Shown piece after piece: positions 9,883-18,495 of a stretch of DNA of 53,786 nucleotides. Position numbers and translations under genes: made by a program. The DNA is from Candidatus Angelobacter sp. Gp1-AA117 (lineage in GTDB: Bacteria; Acidobacteriota; Terriglobia; Terriglobales; Acidobacteriaceae): positions 1 through 53,786 of the forward strand of contig QHVI01000059.1 of the NCBI GenBank assembly GCA_003223515.1, read 5' to 3'. The notes beneath the pieces are model-generated. The model saw only the letters and a program-made list of their open reading frames with translations, had not been told where the DNA came from and did not search any database. Each line of letters opens with the position of its first letter. Within the stretch, counting starts at the first letter, position 1.

Positions 9883-10515
9883 TTACAGCTTCACACTGAT
9901 TGCCAACCCGTCGCGAAGAGGCACGATGGTGGTGAAGAACTCGGGCATGGCATACAGGCGCTGGTTGAATTCCTGAATGGCGCGGGTGGACTCCTCCTGG
10001 GGCTGCTGCTGGGTCACGCGTCCGCTCCAGATAACGTTGTCGGTGATAAACAAGCCTCCCCGGCGCAGGCGTGAAGGGACCAGATCCAGCACGCGGGGAT
10101 AATACTCTTTATCCACATCATTGAAGATGATGTCGAACTCCTGCTGCTGGGCGGCAAGCAACTGGAGAGCATCGCCGACATGAACGCGAATGCGACCTTC
10201 AATTCCGGCACGTTTGAAATACTGGCGAGCTTCAGCGGCATTCTTCTGATCACCGTCAGTGTAGAAGACCTCACCGGCTTCACCAACGGCGCGCGCCCAC
10301 CAGATGGTGGAGTAGCCTACGGCAGAGCCCATTTCGAAGATGCTCTTGGCATTCAACAGCCGCGCATACTGATAGAGCAGCCGCCCAACCGCGGGACCGA
10401 CGATCGGGATATCGCGCTTCTCTGCCTCTCGTTCGATTTCCTGCAGGACCGCATCACGCTCCGGCAGAATCTCGTAGATGTAGCGCTCGATTTCGGGAGC
10501 ACAGAGGGTATGCAT
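9883..10515 (-). CDS. Class I SAM-dependent O-methyltransferase
   Basis: The 210-residue protein resembles the caffeoyl-CoA/catechol O-methyltransferase family. SAM-binding motif I is FEMGSAVGYSTIWWA, followed by an acidic strand end VFYTDGD and the metal-binding segment IIFNDVDKEYYPRVLD. The late motif GGLFITDNVIWSGRV also fits. The substrate cannot be inferred. Its start overlaps the last base of the upstream metallo-hydrolase gene, so the two are probably co-transcribed and translationally coupled. Confidence 0.88.
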   Translation of the reverse strand: MHTLCAPEIERYIYEILPERDAVLQEIEREAEKRDIPIVGPAVGRLLYQYARLLNAKSIFEMGSAVGYSTIWWARAVGEAGEVFYTDGDQKNAAEARQYFKRAGIEGRIRVHVGDALQLLAAQQQEFDIIFNDVDKEYYPRVLDLVPSRLRRGGLFITDNVIWSGRVTQQQPQEESTRAIQEFNQRLYAMPEFFTTIVPLRDGLAISVKL

Positions 10516-11228
10516 CAGGAAATGGTTTCCCCAGGCTTCATGGTAATCAATTCAGTGTTTAAGCCAGCTTCCTTGAGTTTGCGGCCAAACTCGTCCGGAG
10601 TGCCGGTAAGCGCCGGGAACGTGCCGTAATGCATGGGAATCACGGCTTTGGGCTTCAGTAAACGGCAGGCATACGCAGCTTCCAGCGGCCCCATAGTAAA
10701 CAGGTCGCCAATGGGCAGCATGGCAAGATCAGGCTGATAGAGTTCATGAATGATTGCCATATCTCCAAAAACATTGGTGTCACCGGCGTGATAGATCCTG
10801 AGGCCATTCTCAAAATGAACTACATAGCCACAGGGCTCACCACCATTCAAAGCCTGAGTGCCGTCTTCAATCGTGCTGGAATGATTGGCGCTCACCATAG
10901 TGACTTTGATATCACCAACCTGCTGGGTGCCACCTTTATTCATTGGAGCAATATGCTTTGCGCCCTTCTTGTTGATCCACGAGCAAAACTCGTAGATGCC
11001 AACCACTTTAGGATCGTGTTTGCGGGCAAGATCGGCGGCATCGCCAATATGGTCGCTGTGGCCATGAGTGCAGAGCATCACATCGAGCTTGGCGATCTTC
11101 TTTTTGTCTCCCGGCGTGGCCGGATTACCGGCGATCCAGGGATCGATGATGACTTTTTTGCCAGCGGGTGTGTCAATCAGAAAAGTAGCATGTCCGAGCC
11201 ATGTAATCTTGATTCCATTGAGATTCAT
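10515..11228 (-). CDS. UPF0173-type metal-dependent hydrolase (metallo-beta-lactamase fold)
   Basis: The 237-residue protein has the metallo-beta-lactamase signature THGHSDHIGDA, then SANHSSTIEDG, HAGDTNVFG and the C-terminal IPMHYGTFPALTG, which together match the UPF0173 (YtkL-like) group. These are cytoplasmic zinc hydrolases of uncertain substrate. It sits in a minus-strand pair with the O-methyltransferase, with rhodanese 33 bp upstream. Confidence 0.9.
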   Translation of the reverse strand: MNLNGIKITWLGHATFLIDTPAGKKVIIDPWIAGNPATPGDKKKIAKLDVMLCTHGHSDHIGDAADLARKHDPKVVGIYEFCSWINKKGAKHIAPMNKGGTQQVGDIKVTMVSANHSSTIEDGTQALNGGEPCGYVVHFENGLRIYHAGDTNVFGDMAIIHELYQPDLAMLPIGDLFTMGPLEAAYACRLLKPKAVIPMHYGTFPALTGTPDEFGRKLKEAGLNTELITMKPGETIS

Positions 11229-11261
11229 TGCGAGCTTTCCTAACCATGGATTTTGATGAGG

Positions 11262-11618
11262 TCACTTCCCCGAAAAATCCTTCCAGCCACGGTAGCCGCC
11301 CATGAGAGACATTACATTCCTGAATCCCATGCGCTGCAGCATATAGGCCGCCAATGCCGAGCGGCTGCCGCCGCCACAGTAGCAGACGATTTTCTTGTCT
11401 TTATCGGTGGTGACCTGGTCAATGTTCAATTCCAGGACACCACGCGGAATGGGCACCGCTCCCGGAATCATGCCTTGCGCCGAATCATCTTTCTCGCGCA
11501 CATCGATCAGTACAAAATCCTCACCGGATTGCTGCATCTGCTTCAGCTTCTCCTGGCCGATCTCATGAATTTCCTTTTTGACTTTGTCAACCAGGCGCTT
11601 GAATTCCGGCATGGGCAT
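11262..11618 (-). CDS. Rhodanese-like sulfurtransferase domain protein
   Basis: This is a 118-residue single rhodanese domain. The active-site loop YCGGGSRSALAA carries the catalytic cysteine, and FVLIDVREKDD is the typical first strand. Such stand-alone domains transfer sulfane sulfur, but partners are unknown. The gene precedes the UPF0173 hydrolase and methyltransferase genes on the same strand and may be the first gene of that operon. Confidence 0.88.
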   Translation of the reverse strand: MPMPEFKRLVDKVKKEIHEIGQEKLKQMQQSGEDFVLIDVREKDDSAQGMIPGAVPIPRGVLELNIDQVTTDKDKKIVCYCGGGSRSALAAYMLQRMGFRNVMSLMGGYRGWKDFSGK

Positions 11619-11798
11619 GGGGCGGTCTCTCCGGGTGAAAAGAAAATTCTAGCTGTTCAATGGCAAAGGATGCAAAGAAGCATTCAGCTACTACTCATTC
11701 CCGTTTACCTCATGTGAAATCCGGGCAGACGCGCTTTCGGATTTACCGGCATAAGGATGCAAGGAAGAAAAATTATGGATCACAGCAGCCATGAATTG

Positions 11799-11827
11799 TG
11801 TGGAGGCGGAGTTCGTCCGCCTCCACA
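11799..11827. terminator. Strong hairpin, probable bidirectional transcription barrier
   Basis: TGTGGAGGCGGA (11799-11810) pairs perfectly with TCCGCCTCCACA (11816-11827) around loop GTTCG. It lies just past the 3' end of the minus-strand lipoprotein operon. No long U run follows on either strand, so it is either a weak terminator or an isolated member of the dispersed GC-rich hairpin repeats. Confidence 0.4.
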
Positions 11828-11843
11828 GGCAGATGTGGAGAAT

Positions 11844-12116
11844 CTATTGCCCGGGTTCGGGCGGGGTCAGCGGCGGAAGACCATGTGATGTACGCCAATC
11901 GTTGATCAACTGCATGGTTTCTGTATTTTTCGTTTGATCAAAGTCGATGAGGTTCTTGATATTGGCGGTTACGTCAGGACCAAGTTCCTGGATCTTCTTA
12001 ACAGCCAGGGTGTCTTCCAGCGCAATTTCACCCAGGATGATCAGCAAAGTTCCACCTTTGGTGATGGCAACACTTGCTTTATTGAAAATGTGTAAAGCAG
12101 TTTTCGATGGGCTCAT
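11844..12116 (-). CDS. Hypothetical 90-residue protein
   Basis: No family is recognised. The protein (MSPSKTALHIFNKASVAITK start) has a hydrophobic stretch GGTLLIILGEIALEDTL and a soluble, Pro-ending tail, so it may be peripheral to the membrane. Its ATG overlaps the stop of the upstream lipoprotein (ATGA), so the two are likely translated together and may work together. Confidence 0.65.
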   Translation of the reverse strand: MSPSKTALHIFNKASVAITKGGTLLIILGEIALEDTLAVKKIQELGPDVTANIKNLIDFDQTKNTETMQLINDWRTSHGLPPLTPPEPGQ

Positions 12117-12610
12117 TTCAACACTCCTACCTGTTTCAGCAGACTGACCAGGCCGCCACTGGCATCATTGATGCCCTGCAGTTCGGCAACCAGTTCCGCT
12201 GCGTTCTGTTTGTTCTTGATTCCAGCGTTTCCCGAGGTAATTAATTTGTTCACTGACGCCGTTATGGAATCAGTCAGGCTTTTGATTTTGTCAGATTGCG
12301 AAGAAGCCGCCGCCTGTCCCTGGCTCAAGATGTTGTCCAGTTCGTTTTTTACCGCTGCAATATGGAATTGCTCGGTAGTGATGGCCTCGGTGGTGCCTGT
12401 ATCCAGCACCCCGGCATTATTTGCGGCAATGACTCCTTTAGCCAAGCCGTTGTTAAAGATTCCCAACTCTGCATTCGCTACCAGCACCTTTTCCCATGGC
12501 GTGACCGGAATTGGCGACTTATTGCCGTTTGCATCAACCCGGTGTGGCGCGCAGGAGGCAACCAGTAACAGAACCATGGTGAGCGATAGGCCTGCACACA
12601 ATTTCCTCAT
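12113..12610 (-). CDS. Putative lipoprotein, unknown function
   Basis: The 165-residue precursor starts MRKLCAGLSLTMVLLLVASC: a signal peptide with a lipobox (LVASC), so it should be lipidated at the Cys and anchored in a membrane. The mature part is helical and rich in Ala, Asn and Ile without a recognised domain. It is divergent from hpt, sharing an 83-bp promoter region, and overlaps the 90-residue gene downstream. Confidence 0.75.
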   Translation of the reverse strand: MRKLCAGLSLTMVLLLVASCAPHRVDANGNKSPIPVTPWEKVLVANAELGIFNNGLAKGVIAANNAGVLDTGTTEAITTEQFHIAAVKNELDNILSQGQAAASSQSDKIKSLTDSITASVNKLITSGNAGIKNKQNAAELVAELQGINDASGGLVSLLKQVGVLK

Positions 12611-12693
12611 CGTGCTCTCTCCTTTATTTTAGGTATTTTTAGATGAAACCGAAACTTTATACGTGAAGAACGTAGGGAATCAAACTTATCTAA

Positions 12694-13293
12694 ATGAAAT
12701 TTGCCAAATCGGATGCAAAGAGCAGCCCAGCCGCGCGCCTCCGCATTCTTTGTGAGAAAATTCCAGACATGCTAAAACCGCTCCTTACCCGTGAACAAAT
12801 TGCCAACCGGGTTGCCGAAATAGGGCAACAGATCACACAGGAGTTTGAAGGGCAGTCCATCGTGCTCATCGGTGTGCTTAAGGGCGCATGTCTTTTCCTC
12901 AGCGACCTGGCCCGGCAGATCAAGCTGGATGCCACGTTTGATTTCATTGCGGTTTCCAGTTATGGAGCCGCCAAACAAAGCGCCGGCGAAGTGCAGCTAA
13001 TCAAGGATGTAACGACTCCGCTGCAGCACAAGAATGTCATACTGGTTGAAGACATTCTGGATACCGGACTGACACTTAGCTTCCTGAAAAAGATCTTCTC
13101 TGCACGGCAACCCCAGACCCTGAAGACCGCAGCGCTGCTGGACAAGACATCACGCCGCATGGTGCCGGTACAAGCCGACTACGTGGGCTTCCAGATTCCG
13201 GACGAATTCGTGGTCGGGTACGGGCTTGACTATGCGGAACGCTATCGTAATCTTCCCGACATCTGCATATTTGCTGATGATTTTGCCAAGTAG
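12694..13293 (+). CDS. hpt: Hypoxanthine phosphoribosyltransferase
   Basis: This purine salvage enzyme converts hypoxanthine (and often guanine) with PRPP to the nucleotide. The PRPP-binding signature VILVEDILDTGLTLSF is intact, with the upstream LIGVLKGACLFLSDL and the C-terminal FVVGYGLDYAERYRNLP typical of the family. The full frame gives 199 residues; the family start is closer to ATG 12769 (MLKPLLTREQIANRV), giving 174, and neither start has a strong ribosome site. It is 17 bp upstream of deoC and likely co-transcribed, a nucleoside salvage pair. Confidence 0.92.
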   Translation: MKFAKSDAKSSPAARLRILCEKIPDMLKPLLTREQIANRVAEIGQQITQEFEGQSIVLIGVLKGACLFLSDLARQIKLDATFDFIAVSSYGAAKQSAGEVQLIKDVTTPLQHKNVILVEDILDTGLTLSFLKKIFSARQPQTLKTAALLDKTSRRMVPVQADYVGFQIPDEFVVGYGLDYAERYRNLPDICIFADDFAK

Positions 13294-13310
13294 TGTTACA
13301 ATCCGCGTAG

Positions 13311-14012
13311 ATGTCACAGGCGATTTTCGAGTCCCAGGCACAGGTACGGAGCTGGCAATCCGTTGCCGGCGTGATCGACCATACACTTCTGAAATCTGAA
13401 GCCAGCCGGGAGCAAATCACAAAATTAAGCGAAGAAGCCATGCAGTACGGCTTTGCCGCTGTTTGCGTCAACCCCTGCTGGATCAGTCTGGTAACTTCCC
13501 TGGTGCACGGCACAGCGGTGAAGGTGGCGACCACCATCGGCTTTCCCCTGGGAGCAAATTCCACGAATGTGAAGCGCTTTGAAACGGCTGAAGCGATCCG
13601 GCTGGGCGCACAGGAAATAGATATGGTCATGAACATCGGGGCGCTGAAATCAGGGAATCGCCGCCTGCTGCAGAACGAAATTGCAGCCGTGGTTGAGATC
13701 GCCCACGCCCACGGGGCGATTGTTAAAGTGATTCTTGAAACTCCACTCCTCACGCTGGAGGAGAAAATCCTGAGCTGTGAACTGTCCCTGGCGGCCAAAG
13801 CCGATTTCGTCAAAACAGCCACGGGTTTCATGGGCAGCGCCACTGTAGATGACATCATTCTCATGCGCGGCGTTGTGGGCGAAAGGGCGCGGGTGAAGGC
13901 CTCCGGCGGAATCCGCAACGCCTCGGCTGCCATCGCCATGCTGGAAGCCGGAGCAGACCGGCTGGGCGCCAGCAGCAGCGTAACCATTGTGAAAGAGCTG
14001 GGAGCCAGTTAG
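13311..14012 (+). CDS. deoC: Deoxyribose-phosphate aldolase
   Basis: It cleaves 2-deoxyribose 5-phosphate to glyceraldehyde 3-phosphate and acetaldehyde in deoxynucleoside catabolism. The 233-residue TIM barrel has the Schiff-base lysine in FVKTATGF and the second lysine in RVKASGGIRN; VIDHTLLK near the N-terminus and EIDMVMNIGALKSG are also characteristic. It directly follows hpt. A row of 7-bp words (GCACTCA type) begins at the stop codon. Confidence 0.95.
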   Translation: MSQAIFESQAQVRSWQSVAGVIDHTLLKSEASREQITKLSEEAMQYGFAAVCVNPCWISLVTSLVHGTAVKVATTIGFPLGANSTNVKRFETAEAIRLGAQEIDMVMNIGALKSGNRRLLQNEIAAVVEIAHAHGAIVKVILETPLLTLEEKILSCELSLAAKADFVKTATGFMGSATVDDIILMRGVVGERARVKASGGIRNASAAIAMLEAGADRLGASSSVTIVKELGAS

Positions 14013-14041
14013 CACTCAGCCGTCAGCACTCAGCATTCAGC
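14013..14041. repeat. Degenerate 7-bp tandem words
   Basis: Directly after the deoC stop the sequence runs in heptamers of the form GCACTCA / GCATTCA. The same family recurs at 38640-38675, 44520-44560 and 44705-44735 and, within coding sequence, at 45942-45972. The rest of the gap to 14270 contains 9-bp type words (CTGATGAAC, CTGATGAAT) and nothing gene-like. Confidence 0.65.
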
Positions 14042-14270
14042 CCCTAAATACTTTGGTGAACCGCAAAAGCCTCCAACCGGAAACTCAATCTTTTGCCGCT
14101 GATGAACGCTGATGAATCTTTGATCTTTTGATATTCACCCCCTATCAAAACAAATAAACTGCTTCGTAGGTAGAGGCAAAATCTGCCGTCACTGATCGCA
14201 ATCAAGGCGGAGTGCTGAATACTGTCCAGGCTGGGTGCCATTCCACAGCGCCGTGCTTTATCATGGTTGA

Positions 14271-16019
14271 TTGGAACCTATCGCTATAACTCCGGCCCCT
14301 CCGCGTGTGGATGTTGAGTCTCTGCTGGTAGAAGTTGCTGACGTACTCAACACCACGCTGGACCTCGATACCCTGCTTCAGCGTGTGGCTGAAGTGGTAA
14401 AGCGCGTCATCGATTACGAGATTTTTTCCATCCTGCTGCTCAATGAGCGCGCCCAGGAGCTGCGCTTTCGTTTTCAGATCGGCTACGAGCCAGACTTTGT
14501 TGCCAAGACCCGTGTAAAAGTTGGCGAAGGCGTGACTGGCCGCGCAGTGAAGGAACGCCAGCCTGTACTGGTGAATGATGTAACCAAGGAGCGGCATTAT
14601 ATTGAAGCCGTCCCCCGGGTGCGCTCGGAGCTGGCGGTGCCGCTGATCACCAAAAACCGGGTGATCGGCGTGATCGATATTGAGGCGCCGCAGCCGGGTT
14701 ATTTCAAAGAAGAACACGCTCGCCTGCTCATGCTGATCGCATCGCGTATTGCGGTAAGCATCGAGAATGCCCGGCTGTATTCACGCGTGGTACGGCAGGC
14801 CGGCACGCTGGCGCTGCTCAATGAAATCAGCCGCGAACTTACTTCCATCCTCAACCTCGATCAACTGCTCAAACGCGTGGGCGATCTGCTGCTCAAGCTC
14901 ATTGATTACCAGATGTTCTCGATCCTGCTGCTGGATGAGACCAGGCAGAAGTTGGCCCACCGTTTCTCAGTGCGCTTCAAAGAGAGCATTCAACTGAAGC
15001 ATGACATCCCTCTGGGTCAGGGCCTGGTCGGGACCGCAGCCGCGCAGAAAAAAGTTGTGCTGGCCGCAGATGTGACCAGGGATCCGCGTTACATCAAGCT
15101 GAATCCTGAAACGCGCTCTGAACTCTGCGTGCCTCTTATTTACAAAGACCAGGTCATCGGCGTGCTTGACCTGGAGCATACCCGGCGCGGCTATTTCACT
15201 GAGGACCATGTCCGTACCATGAACACGCTGGCTGCCCAGATTGCCATCGCTATTGAGAATGCCCGGCTCTATGAGCGGCTGACCCGGGAAGAGCAGCGGC
15301 TGGAACGTGATCTCTCCATGGCGCGCGAGGTGCAGCATCATCTGCTGCCGCCCTCCTGCCCGGTGTTGCCGGGGGCTGATCTGGCAGCCAGGTTCAACCC
15401 CGCAACCGCCATTGGCGGGGATATGTACGATTTCCTCGAATACAAATCGCCGCGCACCTTCATCGTGGTAGGCGACGTAAGCGGCAAGGGCGCTCCTGCC
15501 GCGCTTTATGCGGCCCTGGTCAGTGGAATCCTGCGCAGCATGGCGCCCGGCGAACCCACTCCGGCGCAGATGCAGAATGCCGTAAACCACTCCCTGAACA
15601 AGCGGCGTCTGGCCGCGCAATTCGTGGTTCTTACCTGCGCGCTTTGGGATGACGAAAAGCGCATCATGCGTGTATCCAATTCCGGGTTGCCGCGCCCCAT
15701 CTATTGTCACGAAGGCCACGCCCATATGATTGAAGCTGCCGGCCTGCCGCTGGGGATGTTCGAGGACGTGACCTATGATGAAATCACCATCAAAGCCTCC
15801 TCCGGCGACGTGTTTGTCTTTTTCAGTGACGGCATTGTGGATGCCAGCAATCTTCACGATGAACAGTTCGGGCGCGTGCGCATCGAAAAGACCATCAGCA
15901 AACATTCCGATCAGAGTGCCCAGCAGATTGTGGATGCTCTGTTTGAAGCGGCCAATAAATTCTCTGAAGGCGCCCCGGTGTTCGATGATCAGACGGTGGT
16001 AGTGCTGAAAGTCAAATAA
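14271..16019 (+). CDS. GAF-GAF-PP2C (RsbU/SpoIIE-type) serine phosphatase
   Basis: This is a cytoplasmic signalling protein of 582 residues from a TTG start; a GTG about 11 codons in is an alternative. Two tandem GAF sensor domains occupy roughly residues 20-175 and 190-345; each contains the repeated pattern EIFSILLLNE / QMFSILLLDE and a closing IAVSIENARLYSR / IAIAIENARLYER. A linker with REVQHHLLPP leads into a C-terminal PP2C/SpoIIE domain with metal-binding GGDMYDF, VGDVSGKGAPAAL, FVFFSDGIVDASN and DDQTVVVLK. In related proteins such phosphatases act on anti-sigma-factor antagonists. No partner-switch genes are adjacent. Confidence 0.92.
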   Translation: MEPIAITPAPPRVDVESLLVEVADVLNTTLDLDTLLQRVAEVVKRVIDYEIFSILLLNERAQELRFRFQIGYEPDFVAKTRVKVGEGVTGRAVKERQPVLVNDVTKERHYIEAVPRVRSELAVPLITKNRVIGVIDIEAPQPGYFKEEHARLLMLIASRIAVSIENARLYSRVVRQAGTLALLNEISRELTSILNLDQLLKRVGDLLLKLIDYQMFSILLLDETRQKLAHRFSVRFKESIQLKHDIPLGQGLVGTAAAQKKVVLAADVTRDPRYIKLNPETRSELCVPLIYKDQVIGVLDLEHTRRGYFTEDHVRTMNTLAAQIAIAIENARLYERLTREEQRLERDLSMAREVQHHLLPPSCPVLPGADLAARFNPATAIGGDMYDFLEYKSPRTFIVVGDVSGKGAPAALYAALVSGILRSMAPGEPTPAQMQNAVNHSLNKRRLAAQFVVLTCALWDDEKRIMRVSNSGLPRPIYCHEGHAHMIEAAGLPLGMFEDVTYDEITIKASSGDVFVFFSDGIVDASNLHDEQFGRVRIEKTISKHSDQSAQQIVDALFEAANKFSEGAPVFDDQTVVVLKVK

Positions 16020-16086
16020 GCTCCTGGCTCTTGGCTATTAGTTCTTACTTTAGGATGAACATCGCTCTGTAAGGACTTCAACGAAT

Positions 16087-16216
16087 AGCCCGCAACGCGG
16101 GCGAAAACAGGTTATACCGGTTTAGCAAATACACTATTTCACAAACCGGTATAGCCCGGTGCGTAAGCGCCGGGGAATGATGCAACTAACCGCATCCCGA
16201 GCCCCGTAGGGGCGAC
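16087..16216. repeat. Dispersed hairpin element (partial three-hairpin type)
   Basis: Contains TAGCCCGC-AAC-GCGGGC at 16087-16102, an 11-bp perfect inverted repeat TATACCGGTTT (16113-16123/16143-16153), a CCCGG...CCGGG hairpin near 16154-16174 and GCCCC-GTA-GGGGC at 16201-16213 followed by GACACA. The last two match hairpins B and C of the dispersed element seen at 39328 and 46395, with different stem bases. The element occupies the gap before the HD hydrolase gene. Confidence 0.7.
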
Positions 16217-16265
16217 ACAATCCCCACAACCGGGGCGGCTGTGCCCCACGGTTTATCATTGTGCC

Positions 16266-17435
16266 GTGAGATTGCTCTTTTCTACGCTCTTTTACATCAT
16301 CATTGTTCCGTGCATACTTGCCCAGAACCAGAATGTGCCGGGGGCAGGCAATGCTCTTGCCGCTGAAATCAGCGGTAAATCTAAGATGGTCCAATCCGCT
16401 TATCGATTCCTGCAGGAGCAAGCGCGCAGCATTCACGACCCAGCCTTGCGCAAACAAACGCTGGATGCCATCAGCGATCCGCAAGACTGTATCCGGCATC
16501 GGGCGCTTTTGTCTGATGCGGACAAAGACCGCATTCTCCATGCACTGATTGCCGCCGGTTTGCTTGCTGCACACGATGATGCTGCCTTTCCCGGTGGCTT
16601 GAAAGCGGGTGTCTTTCCAGCGGTGATCCACGATGGCAGCCAGTGTCCGCTTCCGCCGCAATCATTTTCCTCTGCTCCGGGCAGCTATTTTGGCGGGCAC
16701 CACTCCTATCCGGGAGGGCTCGCCCTGCATGAGGCATTCAATGAGACAGCCGCCCATGATCTGGCCAGGAACTACCAACATCGCTATGGATCGGTTTCGA
16801 TGGATCATGACATTGTGATAGCCGCGCCCATCTGGCACGACTGGGCCAAGATATTTGTCTTCCAGTGGAACCAAGATGGCGCTGAATTCCCGGAACTGGA
16901 GTTTGGCGGCGACCGGTCCAAAACCGGTGGCCATCATATTCTCGGCCTGGCGGAAACCATGAAGCGCGGCTTCAGCCCGGCTCTGGTCATTACCCAGGCA
17001 TGCGCACATTCTGCCCCTTCCCAGGACAATGAATTCAAGGTTGTGAACTGGCTGCGGGCCGCCGCCATCATCGCGCAGATTGATCCGGTCGAAAAGGGTT
17101 ACCTCATGCGCGACTCCCATGAAAATTTTCGCCTGCCTGCCCTGCGGAAGTCCGGCGAATTGAATTTGCAGGACACAAACCTGCTGCTGGAGTACACCAT
17201 CCACAATCTTTCAGACAGTGATTTTGTTTTCACGGCGCCCGCGGCCAAAACCGCCGATGAGATCCTGCGGCAGCTTGCGCCTGAATTCGGTTTCAATCCC
17301 GCCGATACGGCGAATTACAACAATCGTTTTCGAAATCCGGTGTTGAGCAACCTTACGGCAGAAAGACTGGTCATGATCTACAGTGCTCAGGGCATGCAAG
17401 GCATCAAGAAAGCCATCCCCCGGCCAGCACCTTAA
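16266..17435 (+). CDS. Exported HD-domain hydrolase (putative)
   Basis: The 389-residue precursor starts at GTG 16266 with a signal peptide (MRLLFSTLFYIIIVPCILAQ). The core shows an HD-type metal site pattern: GGHHSYPGGLALHEAF, then APIWHDWAKIF with the HD pair, then TGGHHILGLAETM. The first motif recalls the YhaM-like HD group, but a secreted member is unusual and the substrate is unknown. It could instead act on a nucleotide or phosphoester in the periplasm. Downstream, 3 bp after the stop, begins a 113-bp inverted repeat. Confidence 0.65.
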   Translation: MRLLFSTLFYIIIVPCILAQNQNVPGAGNALAAEISGKSKMVQSAYRFLQEQARSIHDPALRKQTLDAISDPQDCIRHRALLSDADKDRILHALIAAGLLAAHDDAAFPGGLKAGVFPAVIHDGSQCPLPPQSFSSAPGSYFGGHHSYPGGLALHEAFNETAAHDLARNYQHRYGSVSMDHDIVIAAPIWHDWAKIFVFQWNQDGAEFPELEFGGDRSKTGGHHILGLAETMKRGFSPALVITQACAHSAPSQDNEFKVVNWLRAAAIIAQIDPVEKGYLMRDSHENFRLPALRKSGELNLQDTNLLLEYTIHNLSDSDFVFTAPAAKTADEILRQLAPEFGFNPADTANYNNRFRNPVLSNLTAERLVMIYSAQGMQGIKKAIPRPAP

Positions 17436-17438
17436 AAT

Positions 17439-17551
17439 TACCGCAGTCGGACATGGGACTAACGTCCCACCCAGAAAACATGAAAATTGCGCTTCGGGTT
17501 AAGGTATCCACCGTAAGCACCCAGCTATTTTTAGGGCAGAGGACGCAGAGG
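17439..17551. repeat. Left arm of a perfect 113-bp inverted repeat
   Basis: These 113 bp, read forward, are identical to the reverse complement of 22683-22795. The arm begins TACCGCAGTCGGACATGGG and ends with GGACGCAGAGG words. It contains a hairpin TGGGAC-TAAC-GTCCCA. The two arms bracket about 5.1 kb holding bshB1, the nuclease-only terminase, the small-RNA array, the zinc-finger miniprotein and the PilZ-like genes. Confidence 0.95.
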
Positions 17552-17621
17552 GCGCAGAAAAACAAAAGCTAAGAGCTAAGAGCTATTTGCCATTTGCCAT
17601 TTGCTTCTTTACATTGACTGC

Positions 17622-18344
17622 GTGGATACACCTGCACTGGATATTCTTGCTATTGCCGCGCATCGTGATGATGTGGAGCAGACCTGTGGCGGCACGCTGC
17701 TCAAGATGGCCCAGCAGGGCCGCAGAACCGGCATCCTCGATCTCACCCAGGGTGAGATGGGAACACGAGGGACGGCTGCCGATCGCGCCCGCGAAGCCGC
17801 TGAAGCTGCCCGGATTTTGAAGGTCAGCTACCGCCATGCCCTTGATATTCCCGACGGCCGGGTGGAAAACACCCACGAAAACCGGGTGAAGATCGTGCGG
17901 ATCATCCGCCAACAGCGCCCGCGCGTGGTGATTCTGCCCTATTGGCAGGGTCGCCATCCCGATCATTACAATTCCGCCACGCTCGGTTATGAAGCCTGCT
18001 TCCTGGCAGGCCTGAGCAAACTGAGTGAAGTCTCCCTCCCGCCGCACCGTCCGTTCAAGATTGTGTATGCGTCGCTTTATTACGATGTCCGCCCCAGCTT
18101 CGTTGTCGATATTACTCAACAGTTCGAAGCCCGCATGCAATCGATATTTGCTTACCAGTCGCAATATCATGACCAGCAGGCTGGCAGCAGCGACTTCCCT
18201 GCCTTCCATGAAATCCGCGAGCGCGTGGCTACCATGGCCGGCTTCTATGGACTGCTCGCAGGCGTGAAATATGCCGAGCCCTTCGTGCAGAAAGAAGTTG
18301 GGATGGTAGAAGATTTGCTGATGCTGCCGGTGAAGTCGATTTAG
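17622..18344 (+). CDS. bshB1: BshB1-type deacetylase of the PIG-L/LmbE family
   Basis: The protein (240 residues from GTG 17622) matches the bacillithiol-pathway N-acetylglucosaminyl malate deacetylase group. The metal site is AHRDDVEQTCGG, and the group-typical stretch DLTQGEMGTRGTAADRAREA, IPDGRVEN and YWQGRHPDHYNSA follow. By family knowledge it removes acetate from GlcNAc-malate to give GlcN-malate. An upstream TTG at 17601 lies inside 7-bp repeat DNA and is rejected. No bshA or bshC is nearby. The gene is inside the 113-bp inverted repeat bracket. Confidence 0.85.
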   Translation: MDTPALDILAIAAHRDDVEQTCGGTLLKMAQQGRRTGILDLTQGEMGTRGTAADRAREAAEAARILKVSYRHALDIPDGRVENTHENRVKIVRIIRQQRPRVVILPYWQGRHPDHYNSATLGYEACFLAGLSKLSEVSLPPHRPFKIVYASLYYDVRPSFVVDITQQFEARMQSIFAYQSQYHDQQAGSSDFPAFHEIRERVATMAGFYGLLAGVKYAEPFVQKEVGMVEDLLMLPVKSI

Positions 18345-18495
18345 CTAAGAGCTTTTGGCTATAGGCTCTTGGCTTTTGGCTCTTGGGTAAACGACCAATC
18401 ACGCTTCACTGCAAGATGTAAGTTATGACCATTACATATTTGTGCGCACGACGAGACAAAAGCTAAAAGCCAATAGCTAAAGCTAAGAGCAATAC
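18345..18495. repeat. 7-bp tandem words (TAGCT/GGCTCTT type)
   Basis: Both sides of this gap carry degenerate heptamers (GCTAAGA, GCTTTTG, GCTATAG, GCTCTTG). It separates the convergent bshB1 and nuclease-only terminase genes. No gene is seen. Confidence 0.6.

Noticed and set aside
13076-13987. Minus-strand frame of 303 codons across hpt and deoC
   Set aside because: Antisense shadow of two well-supported enzymes.
14967-15905. Minus-strand frame of 312 codons within the GAF-GAF-PP2C gene
   Set aside because: The plus-strand frame has clear GAF and PP2C motifs; the antisense has none.
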